A stretch of DNA of 64,000 nt from Varroa destructor (taxonomy: Eukaryota > Arthropoda > Arachnida > Mesostigmata > Varroidae). A program made the translations under genes and the position numbers. Numbering within the stretch: position 1 is the first letter of the stretch; each line of letters begins with the position of its first letter. The notes under the pieces were generated by a model. The model was not told the origin of the DNA. It ran no database searches and worked only from the letters and a program-made list of their open reading frames with translations. Shown in pieces: positions 25,712 through 39,232 of the stretch. Location of the stretch: positions 275,333-339,332 of the forward strand of contig NW_019211459.1 of NCBI RefSeq assembly GCF_002443255.2. The letters are read 5' to 3'.

Positions 25712-25969
25712 TATTCTTATTATAGTAAAGCAATCATAAAGGGACCGAGAGACCAACATGTTGTTAAAGATACAATTAAAATCTATTTCGAGAAGTATAG
25801 TATATTTGGTACAGATACTGCTATGGTAGCTACGAATGGCTATCGTATACCGTCTGGACAAGATTTAAGAACGTTCCCTTACATTTATCGTCAACAACAA
25901 GAATTGCCCGCAAAGTTACCTAATGATGAGATATCTGCCCACCGCCGGGACGGAGGTTCTCAACTGTAG
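25712..25969 (+). pseudogene. Possible hAT-like transposase fragment
   Basis: An 85-codon open frame in AT-rich DNA reads IKIYFEKYSIFGTDTAMVAT and then FPYIYRQQQELPAKL before a TAG. The pattern GTDxAxMV...(x)HRQxLxAK is that of transposon-derived hAT/SCAND3/ZBED-type proteins around the second catalytic aspartate, although the expected His before RQ is Tyr here. It has no start codon and no flanking domains. It could be a fossil or a coincidence. Confidence 0.3.
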
Positions 25970-26160
25970 AATAACTATCGACTAACATTAAATAGTAAAT
26001 TGATTAAAAAATCCTCATTTAATGGGGCTTACGATTAATTTTTAGAAGTCCTATAGATAAAAAGGGGAATGGTAACAAAATTATTATTATACCTCTAAAA
26101 ATCACTACACTTCCATCACCTATCGCTACTGTGCTATCGCGATGTGTGAGGCAAATGTTG

Positions 26161-26161
<1 letters not shown>

Positions 26162-26248
<87 letters not shown>

Positions 26249-26273
26249 TATATATATATATATATATATAATA
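26162..26273. repeat. Long TA microsatellite
   Basis: About 112 bases of TA with two C interruptions and one phase shift. The minus-strand IY-repeat frames are artefacts. Confidence 0.97.
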
Positions 26274-29200
26274 AGCACAGAGAGATAATACTGTGTGTCA
26301 GACAGACGTGTCACTGTAAAGAAAAAATCCTGCCGTTTCTAATTGTCCTAGTTGAAGCATGAATACATATGTGTATCGTCAAGGAAGACACTTTGAGGCC
26401 TTGAAATTTTTATAACAAACACGAGTGCATAACAGAAAGGGAATGAGGGAGCGGTAGTTGAAATATCAGAATATGCCTCGACGACTAATTATGTCTCTGT
26501 TAATTAGCACATGATAGCGATTGGTCAGACGGGAAGACGCGAGTCGTATGAAGCCTCAGACAAAGCGGAGCAGTTCTTGTCAAGACCAGTACTCTGAAGG
26601 TACTCCCAGCGTTTATCAAGTGGAGTATCGTCACTATTTTTACGAAAACGAACGATTCGCCTCTACTTAAATTATGAGAGCGTTCATTTACTGACCTTTG
26701 TAACAAATGGAGTATCTAGATCGGCGCATGAGTCTCGAGGCTTGTTTTGTAGGATAATCTCCAAGATGCATACACTCGAGTCTGTTTCACCGAAAGATAC
26801 ATTAACAGAATCAGACGTATCATGATAGCATGGGAAACAACGAAAGATCAGTAGACGATGATAGCTTGTAGCTTTCCTGTCGTCTCTCTTTTCTAGGACA
26901 ACATAGTTGCCGATGTGGCTTTAATGCATCTCATTTAGCTGTTCCTCACCAGAAAGTTGTACAAGACTAAAATTTAGTAGTAATTAGGTTTTTTTGCTGT
27001 CAGTTATAAAAGTGTTGAACAAAAACCGGATACCGTAAATGGGCCATCCTATTGAAACGTACGCTTTTCAGCTCGTGCTTTTTCAGACAGGGAGCTACTA
27101 CGATCTGCGTTGCCACACAACAATTCGCCAAGCACTTGTAAGCAAACAAACAAACGTCTATGACACAGTATGGTCGATTCCTTTCATTCTCCACAGCGCT
27201 TTGCTATCATATTGAACAAAATTCTTGCAAGGACATACATAAATAAACCTAGTTCGGCGTGTCGCAGTAATCATTATAACGTGAGCACGTACACACTCAC
27301 GCAACACATCATAAGCATTCCACTTAAGTTCACTACATCAGATAGTAAACGGCCCGAGAGTAATCGCAAACGGTAGGCCCGTTCCTAATTATACGGCGTC
27401 GATCATCGACATAACAGTAAAATAACGTTGTGAGGAATAACCGTTAATCGAGCCTGCGTCAGCATTTCGGGATTACAACTGCTTGAGTTCTTCAATACAA
27501 ACTTTCACATGTGCACGTAACACGTAAATGCACACCAATGCAGACGGTGATTAGCCCTTAGTTTCTTTGACAAACATTATTACGAGCCCATTTCGGGGTC
27601 AACCACTACCCCGAGTTCCTAGTCTAACTGTGTACGACGTAAGGGCGAAGTGGGCACCACCTAACGAGTGGGCCAAAAGAAGCTATTATATAAACATTAA
27701 GTATGAAATTGATCGAGATATTTTGGTCGATTACCGTTTTGCAGTCTGTGTTCTCATCGAACTCATCCAGAAGGAGACGGACTCGTTCATCAATGCCATT
27801 CTCTCGAGTGTTGATATATTACTATTATTTTTTTTACGTAATTCATTGTCCGCGACCTTCGATTCTTTACTTCGCACATCGGAACACGAATGATATTCTC
27901 GTCGGAAAAAGACAGCTGGCTTGAAAATAAGCGGCTCAATCTGAGCCGCGTCGCTCAGCCCAGCCATTCAATATCGCGACCACTGCACAGTGAGACTGCC
28001 AGAGTTGACCAACGGCCGTATCAAACGCTTTTCCGTTGATGAAACTATTACCCTGGTACCGTTCGAGCCATCACGCTGACCACTGGTCAGCATCGTTCTG
28101 CGTTCTATGGCAAAATTTATAGTGGTGTGCCGATACGGATATTGGTCGTATTTTACACACAATTTCCGACGCTTTGCCCAACGGAATCCAGCTGGTGGCA
28201 GCAAAGTTAGTCAGCACGAAGACTTTTGAAAATCAGGTCTGTAAACACTAATCTCACAAATTACTTGGACCCGCAGCTGATCGGCGTGCGTTGACGTTTA
28301 TATTGCTACGGGAATGTCCAACGCTCTCGAAGGTTATTAGTGTTTGGAAAACGCAATGGGAAACAAAAGATCTTCTAAAAAAAAATTGTTTAGAAAAACG
28401 AGGTTGCGAATTTACTAAAAATGTAAGCGATGATCAATTGTCTAAAGGCTGATCTACTACGGTGTGCTTCATTATCAGATATCATCATAAAGATTACCAC
28501 TGTGCTTCTAACTTTAACTTTTGATTATAATTACTCTTACTATCGTTAACGGTGGGTCAAGTCGAATGTCGTCCATGTTGTGATTTAATTTGAATATGAT
28601 CTTTGTCAAACGGCACGCGAGATACTGTTGACAACTGAGAATGCTAAATATAAACCGATGGAAACACATCCTTGCTCTGTCGGAACGTGAAGTACCACTT
28701 CAGAAAAAGTTCACCCAAAAACTTAAGAACGCATGTGCCCTTACTAATAGATTCAATAAGATTCATCTCGTTATTCTGAAGGCAATTACACTCGAATTAA
28801 ATCTAAAAAGTCCTCCCAAGCTGGGTCCTTGACCTTAGTAGAGATTGAAGTACACTCTATCGCAGTTTTGTACAACTGCATCTTTGCAGGCCAATTCAAA
28901 TATACAGTACCTCCCCTTGTAGCTTAACAATTCGCTGTCTGTATTCGATCAGAGAGCTACCCCCATTCGGCCATCGTTCAGGTCAACGCTTGTACTAGGA
29001 AATCCGGTGAGCTTTTTACTCTTCGGCATTCCGACGTATTGGAATAAACTGACCGATCGGAGATGATATTTGGATGGCTGTAAGCATAAATGACGCCTGA
29101 AATCATTGTCACTGTGGCAAGGTTCGACTTATTCCAACTGATTGCGATGTTCGCCGTAAAATTCCTAGTGCTTTCTCGTGTCGCTAAGCTAGATCGTCAA

Positions 29201-29305
29201 TTACCAAACTACATTTACTACCGTCACCATTTCTTGATACGAACCGCCATATTGAGATTTCTCATTACAGGAGTACTTCAGACATTGAAAAACGTCCCGT
29301 GCTGG
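26274..29305. other. Unassigned sequence
   Basis: Short frames occur near 27.6-28.2 kb on both strands, including a 108-codon plus-strand frame, but none has a recognisable domain and they overlap each other. Otherwise I see nothing. Confidence 0.4.

Positions 29306-29369
<64 letters not shown>
29306..29369. repeat. TA microsatellite
   Basis: A run of about 32 TA units with one C interruption at its 5' edge. Frames through it are artefacts. Confidence 0.97.
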
Positions 29370-32300
29370 TGTGGAGAAAATGTTGATGGACAAAACTGTG
29401 ACAACTGAGCACTTTCAGTAGGAGTTACATAGCGCACAATATTCAGCACTGTCGCATGATAGGCGTCCCTTTCTCTAACTGATCCTCCAGCTACCTGCGC
29501 CGAAAAGCGTTTGCATAGTTAATCCCCTAACTAATATACAGCTAATTATAACCGGAAGAAAAATTCTAATATAGTATATTCTTCAATTCTGGTTTTTGAA
29601 ACAGTTGCTACAGCCATGCCTTGTGCTAAATTTCAAAGCATTCTCTGAGTATGAACGGCAAGCAAGCAAATGCGCATGCGTGTAAAACTTCGCAGTTATC
29701 GAAAAACGCCGATGCCAGAACACTACTATATATGTAGTAGTATGTTTTTTAATGACAGATTTACCGATGATATGTATGATAGTGACTGCTAAAGTAACTG
29801 TCATTGAAAGTAGCAACATTGTACAAGAATTACTCAGTATTTGCATCGAATGAATTTTCCGCGTAGACGACAAACAGGTGAAAATATGTTGATTCAAAGA
29901 AGGACAAAAACTAAGCGCAAATGGAAATTTTCCGGATGGACCTTACGATTCATGTTTCCAGTACAAGTTCATAGGCATTACGCTTATTAGGAACGCAAGT
30001 TTTCGTCGTAGGACACGCCATTGTCTGCTTGATTCATTAAAGGTATAAAATACAGATGTTGTATTATCGCAGATACGGCGCGTGTAACTAACAACCCTTC
30101 GCCAATGATTATGAATCTAGTTACTGAGTTGTTTTTTTCTGTTTCTTAAGTGACAAATACCTTTTTTTTTTCCCGGTAACAGCGATACTGCCGTATCTGT
30201 TTACATGAATGAGAGACGTTGACTATAACTGGTATTTTACGCTTCTTCTTCCCAGTTTTGTCCCTTTGTTTGGATTTGTGTGTGTCAATCAACATAGTAA
30301 TTTCTGTTTCTTCAATTTCTATGTTTTCCCATAAGTATATGCTTCTGACGTAACGAGTGATGAATTTCTTTTTGACGGTGTGTTTGTTATTCCTATGAAT
30401 ATTGCTGATTTTCTTATTATTTAACGAACTGATTGACTGATTGATCGATGACTATTAAGTTGACACTACTTGAAAAAGCATTGATGGAAAACGCGAGGGA
30501 GGGTTTACATAGAAGTATATAATGATGAGAAAATGGCGATAATTATAAGAAGATAAACAACGCGTTGTCGGTGATGACGAATATAATCGTGACGACAATG
30601 ATGATGATGATGAAAATAATATATACTCAGCGACTGATACCAGACAGCATCGACTGATAAATATTTGATGGAAGATTGATGTGAATGATGAAGATTACGC
30701 TACATTTATGCACTTAATCAGATCTGATGTGGTTTGTCTATATATAAATATAAACATATAAAAAGGAACAAATAAAATAAAAATCGTGTATTTAATATAT
30801 GCAACACATGTCATTATTTTAGAGTAAAACATTTGGGAATAATACACATAAGAGCTTTTATAAGACTCTGGATAAATTTGACTCTCGCAGAATGCCTGTC
30901 AGAGTGAACGAACTCACCCTAGCTAAACGGTCCTTATGTGGCCTACTTTGGTTACTGAAATGCAATAGGGCGCGTCTTCTAATGTTAATATTTGGAACCC
31001 AAACTCAATAGCTCCCGACGCTCCAAATAAATAAAAAAAAAATCCAAGAAAAGCTTCGAATGAAATCGTCATATAAAATGTAACCGATTGGATCGTATCT
31101 GCAGAGAGCTTGCTACAGTTTGCCGGGTGATATACGTGTTAATTCTTTTCTTTCCAAGAGATTCTTTTCCTTGGAAACAAATGCATAATTTAAGTGGAAA
31201 ATATGCTTCTGTTCGGAAGTGGTCGTCGGGCAACTCGACTCCAATAAGATGATAGAGAAGGGCATCGAATTAAGTGCCATTATACTCAGATGAAATGGTG
31301 TTCATCGGAATCACAGTTTACCAAACCTATCCGCAATAACCCTTTCTATCCATCCTGTATCTATCATCATTATTTTACTAAATAGCATTAACAAAAGATA
31401 TAAAGAGAGATAATAAAGTACAGATATGGCTGTAAGTGGGCAGGAGTAAGGTAATGCTGAACATTTATACTATAAAGAGACATACATAGGGAAATATGTA
31501 AGGAAATAAATATTTGTCCTCACAGTGGGAAACATGGAAATCTTGTCAGCAATATAATGCTTGATCCAACGAAGATAACTAATGGCCGGAAAAGCTTTCG
31601 ATCTGAGGCCTGAAGGTGTAGTCAACCTCCAATTAAATAGCCACCCCAACAAGGTTTGATGCGTGCAATGAAATGCGTGCAATTGTGTTCTTGATTGAAA
31701 AGCCAATCTCAGCATTTTAAGGTGGTGATAATCGGCATTACTTAACTACTCTCTAATCAAATTGAATCACTTATGGGACATGCAGTAGCAGAATTTTCAA
31801 AATTAAGTCTCATATAGTACATAAGAAGCAATATTGTCGGTCTTCACCTACGCCTGTACAAATATTGATTATTTTATATCGTATATAGCACTATAGAATC
31901 AGTATAGTACATCATGACTATAGTAAACCATAAGTTCATTAAACAATGACCAAAGTTTGTATGTGGTCAGTGTTCCGTACTAAATCTACTATTGCATTTC
32001 GTTATATTGATCTACCCCGGTAGCACGTGATCACTACTCCTAGTTGAGCTAATAACAGAAAGCAAAAATTCACGTGAAAAAAATTGAGGCTTGCATAAGT
32101 TTTCAGAGCAGAAGAATTTCGCCACAGCATTTCATATGCAGCAGTGCTCATTATGCCGATCGATGGCACTGTTTTCCTATGCTCTGAGCATTCAAACGCG
32201 TCGAGGTTCCGTATGCCGTAAGTGTTAGCCCACTTCAATAATTATCGAGAGCATATTTTTACGTTGTAGAAGCTACGATATATGAAGGAACAGAAAGACG

Positions 32301-35300
32301 CCAACCGAACATAAATGACAAAATATACTGGGTCGTCACTGTATTGAATCTTTCAAGGGTAATAAAATTTTAATTTGGAGGTACATTTGCTGCTGTGGTC
32401 CAATTTCTTTTAGATGATATTGCTTCCAACAAAGATCTGGATTTCCTCAATATAAAATTTAACTTAATGTCCAATTAATCTTGATGCAATCTGTAATTCA
32501 ATATTTATCTGAACTTCAATCGTCGCGACTCGAAGCGTATTTACCGCTGAACCTTTGCTATAACTACAGTTAACAGCATTTTGGCGGCCATTGTGTAAGA
32601 AGAACTCTAGAAATATGTAATAGAAATAAATATTTATACATTTTGCGTTATTTATTGCGATTTTTTATATGAAAGATGTTTCTATTTTCTTTCAACACGT
32701 TCCGACCTTCATTCATAATCCTTACGATTGATTACTTTATATGAATCATAAAAGTTTCTCGAACATTTCTAGAAACTTTTCTTTTTTGGAAAAGTTATTT
32801 AAACAGAGAGCATCATTTTAGAGCACCAACTAACGATTCAACAGAAACTATATATCTAGCATGGAAAACCAAGAGATGCTATTCGCTGCGCTCCTTCTTT
32901 GATATACGCAAATGAGTCTATTGTGTTACATCTCATTTTCATATGGAGCTTACGATCTTAGTTCTCGACCAGCTATTCATTACACACTATATTTTATTGC
33001 ATAAAATGGTTTACTAATGTTAATGACGGATGGATGACGGGACGGTCGGTACTAGAATGAATTACGCTGCATCTGTGGTAGGGTTCAAATAAACATTTGG
33101 CTAAATTGTATTCTTATAGCTTGGATGTTTGGTATGTTCGACAATAATAAATTTGCTACACAATAGCGACCTCAGTACGACAGTTCAACTACATCACTTC
33201 AATCAATCAAAAGAACATACTGATATGCATTGCTATTATTATTTACTCATGAGAAAAGGTAGGATTTCCTCGGTCATAAGAGGCCCGTTATAGGACTGTG
33301 CAGGACGTTGTCGTGGTGACCTGTACCGTTTGCCTCGTGCGATAGGCGTAGTAGAGTCTATAGAGAATAATTTGCCTATTCGATCTACATTCGTTTCAAA
33401 TGGTTGCTCTTTATATCGACTTCAACACATATTGAATTCGTATGCTTAAAGGATGTACGAAGAAAGCTCTAATCAATTACATTAAGAAATCAGAGACTCA
33501 GTGTTGTTTGTTTTCCACCTTCGCTATTTTCTTGTCGTACATGACTGCATAAAAAGTATAGAAAGAAAATAGCTTATAGCAGATTTCCAGGAATATATCT
33601 TGTCCAGTTGTAGGTGAATTGAGTTGGAGTATAGATATAAGTAGGGGCAAGCTGATTTTCAGGAGTGTATTTACTCTATGGCTATGGAAAATGTTCAGTA
33701 TTTCCAGAACATATACCTGCAGGTGATCGGTATTCTTCATGAGGTAGTTATTAATAATCGACGAGCTCGTTTCATCTAAAAATGCTACCTTTTGAAAAAA
33801 CCTAAAAAAGCTGCAGCTATCCTGTTCCAGTCGAAAAATGGTAGCTGAAATTAGAAAAATATAAATAAAACTTGAATAATCGCTTCGTTAGAATTACAGT
33901 TAATTGAATAGTGCTTGTTATAGTGGCTGTATTTCGTGTGAGCTAGCTAGCGATATAATTGTATATCAATATTCTGGAGATACCTCATTATAGTATCTCA
34001 TAGTATGTAGAAGTATTTTCATGCGAAAGTAAACACTGAACACAGTTTGTTCATGTTGCAATCCGAGCTATCGTTTGTAGATTTTTAACACTGAACCATA
34101 ATTGTCGCCTCTTTAACGGCCGGTAACTTATTTCATTGTTATAAATATTCAATTAGAGAAATATAGCGAATGGAGACCAGCAACGATAATTAAAAGGTGT
34201 GCAAAGTTGGATCTAACTTGAAACAATGGATCCAGTTTAACAATTGAACGCACAACAGCCAAGTTACGTATCAGCTGCCACCGTACACTCCAACGGGCTA
34301 AGGCTAACACTTAGCGAACTTTCGTTTATACCTATACGTACTACATACAGGGGTGGGAGGAACATATATAAGCTCAGACCTTTTGTTATGAGTTGTTTTT
34401 AAAACCATACCTATACCGATACAAAAGATCACTAGAGGTATCATTGCTGAATGTTGCATTCATTTATAACTGACATTCACTGCCGCTACAGCCTCGGTTC
34501 GTAAACCGTAATTTTCAAAATATTCCTTTTGATTCCTCCATTGATCCGCAGAAGCGATATTGGTGATTATCAGCTTGTCGCTCAGCACGTTACATATGAA
34601 AAATTTCAACGAAATTAAGTTTTAATTGGCCAAAGGTTTCAAGGCACAAGTGTTCAAAATCCAAGAAATTCAAGGAATGCACGAAGTTGCAATCAGCGTT
34701 GATCGGCACCCTCGGTGAAATTTTGACTTTAAACTCTATAGAGGACGCTCCGATTTGTCTGGTATAGATCGTCTACGGCTATTTCAGAGGCTGCCGAAAA
34801 CTAATAAAACCATAGGACGCCGATTTTTAGTAGAAAAAGAAAAACTTACAGATAAGTTCATCTACGGTCGAAATATTGGACAATAACTAAGTTGCTCAAA
34901 TTTCGAGAACGACGCACCGCTTTTTGCCACGATAAAAAATCGCTTTTTTGGCGCCAAAATAGCGAATGAATGCATTCCCGCAATGACAAATAGTCAGTTA
35001 AAGTTTGGCCAAATTTGCATGTTCCAGTTTGTTTTTATAAATGTATATGTGTGTTGAAATTTTTGTGTTTTAGCCGGCCTTCGGCCTACAGTGCATCATA
35101 GTGAAACTCGTAAGGTCTGTAGTTGCGCCATCTTCGTAAATGTCCTTTCGGCGTCGCTGGCATATAGTAGCATGTTTTTTCGAGCGGAATATCTCTCTTC
35201 CTCCTGAATTAATCCTTTGCAAATGGAGTAGACAAAGTCCCGTCAGTCAGCAGTATTTGCCTCGATGAAGGACTTTTACCCGTTCAGCTAAACCAACCTA

Positions 35301-35875
35301 TTTGCCGTTCATCTAATTGTATCTCATTATCACAACGGGCCGAAAAAGATGATCAAAATTTACTGAAGAAGCACGCCGTAGTTTGACTGACTTTGCCGTA
35401 TATCGTTGCGCCGCACAACTTGGCAGCCCCTTTACGAATACTACGCAGTTTTTTCTGCGATAATTTCCTCATTGCTGAGATGCCCGTTTATACCGTTACC
35501 ATACAGTACGAACAAAGTATGTACGCAGTGATGACGACGACAGAGTCGAAATGGCTGGCGCGCATTATTGGATCGTGCCGATTTACATTCCTATTAATCC
35601 GTTTCTGTCATACGAGTAGCTTTGTCTATATATATAAAAAGCATTTTCGGCGATTCGAATTCCTAGCAAACTAGTTCAATTGCAGCTGGTGTTATATACT
35701 CTCATTTCTGGCATGATATAAAGTTGTGGGTAGTTGGTGACTAGCCGTGACCAGCATGGCAAGCCACAGCATTGCTGAATACGAGTTTATGTAGCGGTAC
35801 TAATATGAGATACCGTGGGACCACGGTAGTCCTGCTGAATATTTGTGTTTCTCTATTGCACTTTATATGATGGCA
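29370..35875. other. AT-rich, gene-poor stretch
   Basis: Very few frames exceed 70 codons and none is recognisable. There is a short ATG repeat near 30.6 kb. The stretch at 34.8-35.2 kb contains several short poly-A/poly-T blocks and GGCGCCAAAATAGCG-like sequence that may come from an unidentified repeat. Confidence 0.4.
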
Positions 35876-36014
35876 ATACGAACACGTGTGGATAGCCTTT
35901 GGCGGAAAGAGGACGCGTCTGCGTTAATGTGATGCATCATTGGCCTTTTGGCCGTTGTTTTTGTCGTCACTGTGAGGATTTACGACTGAAGACAACGGCC
36001 ATTAGGTCATATAG
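35876..36014 (+). repeat. Hairpin-forming interspersed repeat, copy 1
   Basis: This copy matches the reverse complement of 37797-37951 from ATACGAACA to ATTAGG...ATAGAT, with scattered substitutions and small indels. Internally, an imperfect GGCC..TTGGCCGTTGT arm (35942-35965) pairs with GACAACGGCCATTAGGTC (35991-36008). The loop holds TCACTGTGA. It has no coding capacity. It resembles a small non-autonomous foldback element or MITE. Confidence 0.75.
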
Positions 36015-37796
36015 ATCTAGAAGTGTGTACAGGCCCACGTGCACGTATTCCTTTAATAAATCAAGAGGAATACTTTAGCTGTGTTTACTTATCTGATAAA
36101 AAACAAAAAAAAAGCTTCATCTTTCGGTTCTGCACAGACTGTGAGGACACTTTAAATTAGAAAAGATAGCAGCCGGATGTTTGAATGCAGCGGGACTAGT
36201 GCTTATTGGTACGTCTAAGAGGAACACTCGCACGCCGCACGCCACGTTTGAATACTTTTTCATAGTTCGCATGCTTCTCAAGTAAGATCTACACCCCTTT
36301 ATAACTAGGTATGGCGTTCGTTTAGTCGGCAATGGTGGTTGGATCTGTGTGTCATGTGTCGGTATCACCAGCCAGATCATCTAGTAAAAACCCCAACGAA
36401 GTGCGATAATCTGGCATTACAACCCACGATGGTCAGATATCGGTCAGGGCTCCAACCACTTGTGTCACTCAATTCATACGGTCCTCGCTACGACTGAACA
36501 AGATTCAACAAAATTCTCTGAAACTGAATAGATACAGTATTCTGTCTGTTTTCAATTGGGATAGATCTTTTCGTACATGAGATTAATGTGCCTATGTAGA
36601 TGCTACTATTGAAAAACTGGGCTCAATTGCAGGCGTAGACACCCACCACTGGATTTGTCGGTATGAGAAGTGCCAACCGACAGACGCCCTGGTGAGCTGA
36701 GGGCCGGTGCCGTTCCTATCAGCAAAATAGCATGGAACGGTGTTTTCGAAGCATAGATGTCACAGATAGAAATGGCACGTGAAGCCCACTGTGTAGTACA
36801 TTACGGAGAGTAATACCCCGGCTAGGAAAGACAAACCATTAGCGGAACTCGGTCGTCACGGAAATACAAGCGACATAGCAGTACGAGAAGCGAGATAAAG
36901 ATATTCATATACCATATTAAGCAGGAAAAATGCCGTCTTCAATATGGTTGGTGGCAATCAATGGAGCTAACCATTAATATTACTTATATATTTCAGAAGC
37001 GATTTCTATGTAGAGATATGTTTATCATTCATCCACCTACCCAAACATTGAAATATTTATCAAAATAAGACATCGTTTATGTATTATGTTACAGATTCGA
37101 GATATATAAGTTTGCAAGTAAGATTGCATCCTGATCAGGATGAATCAGGATGAACGGACATATTGGAGCCTCGATCTATAGAACAAATTGATCGAGATGT
37201 GTTTACCGTTTGCGTGAACGAGTATCAGTGGTAAAATTGTCGCTTAAAGATAGTACTGGACTTGATTTAGCTACGAGACGTCTCCGACTGTAGTGATAGG
37301 AAAATTTTGCGAGAACTTGCTTGGGGCAATATGGATTCTGATGAGAAGACCGATATTTGTCGAAAAATTAATCTTTCAAATTAAAATCAATTTTAGTTAA
37401 GCTTTCTACTGGAACATTTGATACGGATGTATGACACACAGCTCCAGTCACCATTACCGACTAGGAAAACATTTATATTTCAGTTATAAGAGAATGTAAA
37501 TCTTACCTTAAAAATACGCAAACTACAAAAGAAAAAGCTCGATTTGGAATTAAAATGCGGTACGGGGCGTGCAAGCATGCTTTTTAGCACGGATCCAAGT
37601 ATTCTGCCTCATTCAAGTATCGGCTGTTATCTCCTTTAGCTTGCTTAACGTCGTTCCAAACTGGACCAATGAGGAAATGCTTGAAAAAGTTGGACTTTTC
37701 ATTAGATCCGTGAACACGGCTAAAATATTCTATATGCCTTATTAGGGAAGTACATGCACATCTGTCCATACAAACTTTTTGATGAAAAGAAGAAAT

Positions 37797-37951
37797 CTAT
37801 GTGGCCTAATGGCCGTTGTCTTCAGTTGTAAATGCTGTGCGCGATTTCACAGTGTCGACGAAGACAACGGCCAAAGGCCCAATGATGCATTACAGTCACG
37901 CAGAAGCGTCCGCTCGCTCTCTATTTAATGGCTATTTACACTTGTTCGTAT
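37797..37951 (-). repeat. Hairpin-forming interspersed repeat, copy 2 (inverted)
   Basis: This is the reverse-orientation copy of 35876-36014. Here the stem is cleaner: GGCCTAATGGCCGTTGTCTTC (37803-37823) against GAAGACAACGGCCAAAGGCC (37860-37879), with a 36-base loop. An outer flank of about 70 bases on one side only, GATGCATCATTGG through ATACGAACA in the element's orientation, is shared with copy 1. Confidence 0.75.
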
Positions 37952-38957
37952 CTGTTACAAAATAGATAAAAGTTGGTTCTTACAGACACGACGTTTTTAT
38001 TTAGAGCAGTTGTTCTAAGCTAGCTAGAAACTAAGCCATAGAAAATGCCGAAAGACATGTTTTTTTCTTACTAAAAGTGGCGAATTACCGGGTCGGCTCC
38101 TCGTGACTTCGTCCATAATCGACTACGGCTAGATTGATCTTTTGCAATTGAATGCAGCTCTAAATCATTTAATCGACTTGGTCAAAAAGGGCCCGTATTT
38201 CTCGTGTAATTCGTAAGCTATGGAATATCGTTTAGAGGTTCTCGTCGATGTCATTGTCTTCGACGTACGGTGCATCGTTATTTCTCGGGAGTCCATGTGT
38301 TTGTTCAGAGCAGATCACAGGCATTTTATTACAAGCCCCAAAATAAGTTCGCGTTTGGTTTTATCGCAACTGGCATCGTCGTGTAATTCTAGCAGCGGGG
38401 TGCGGTGCCGCTAGATGGGGTTATTCACTCGACCTTTAGAGCCATGTTAAGGCTTCTACGGGTGGTCCCCAACAACTGACTCTTTTAGTAGGTCCACCTT
38501 AGCTTACTGGCGGGGCAGTTGCTTCTTGATTTATTGTTTAAAAAGACGTAAATCCGCATGGTTATCTAAAACGACTCTTGAAGAAGCTAAAATTTCGTGT
38601 CCGTCTTCCGAAATACTTTCTATGACAGTACTGTGAAAAGCTCAACGTGTAAGAGTTATATTTCTTATTGAAATGGTTTGTCCATTATTAGATGCAGTAC
38701 CTTCTCATTAGCCTTCTAAGATGGCCTGCTTGAGATAGGCTACACATGAACATGATTCCTGAATAGATATGTGTAAACTTGGTATTTCGCAGCATCGAAC
38801 AGACTTTGGCACTCTTGACTATTGTCATTGGTAGGCAACACGAGCTGTCGTACTTCCTTCTTCCAACTATATTTCAATGTTATTTATATATAATACACAT
38901 GTAATCATATGAATGTTGCAGCTTAACGTTCGTTTCTAGCATTAAACACTATTTCAG

Positions 38958-39011
38958 ACGGCTGGCCCCAATACAACACGGTATCTACGGCCGGTTTCGA
39001 AGCTAGACGAC
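38958..39011 (+). CDS. Candidate short exon
   Basis: It is bounded by CACTATTTCAG and a GTACGT donor. Two frames are open: one reads TAGPNTTRYLRPVSKLDD and the other reads DGWPQYNTVSTAGFEARR. Both remain open well past the donor, so the exon could be longer. I cannot recognise a product or decide between frames. Confidence 0.2.
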
Positions 39012-39146
39012 GTACGTCAAGGCTCTACCGGCAAGCACGTGATTACTGGACCATCACGAGGACTGAGATGTGCCTATACAAAATGCATATAGCTGTTCTG
39101 TTTGTGTCTATTTTGTACACCCTGAAATCGTGTATGTTAGACAATC

Positions 39147-39178
39147 GCACACACACGCACGCACGCACATACACACAT
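39147..39178. repeat. CACA/CACG microsatellite
   Basis: Imperfect CA and CACG repeat units directly upstream of a splice-acceptor-like site at 39182. Confidence 0.85.
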
Positions 39179-39182
39179 TCAG

Positions 39183-39232
39183 AGCCATATCGGCGCTCCG
39201 CACATTCAGCGTACGGAACTGCGGCACACCTC
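39183..39232 (+). CDS. Candidate 50-base exon
   Basis: It lies between ACACACATTCAG and a good GTGAGT donor. All three frames are open over this short length, one of them giving SVRNCGTP. I have no linked neighbour, and it may be non-coding or chance. Confidence 0.15.

Noticed and set aside
26019..26314. Minus-strand frames full of I-Y repeats
   Set aside because: They are translations of the TA microsatellite at 26162-26273.
27567..28204. Plus- and minus-strand frames of up to 108 codons, including a short possible exon ending in FENQ before GTCTGT
   Set aside because: No convincing acceptor, no recognisable domain, and competing frames on the opposite strand.
29090..29449. Frames of 98 and 82 codons on opposite strands
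   Set aside because: Roughly a fifth of each is the TA repeat, and the rest shows no domain.
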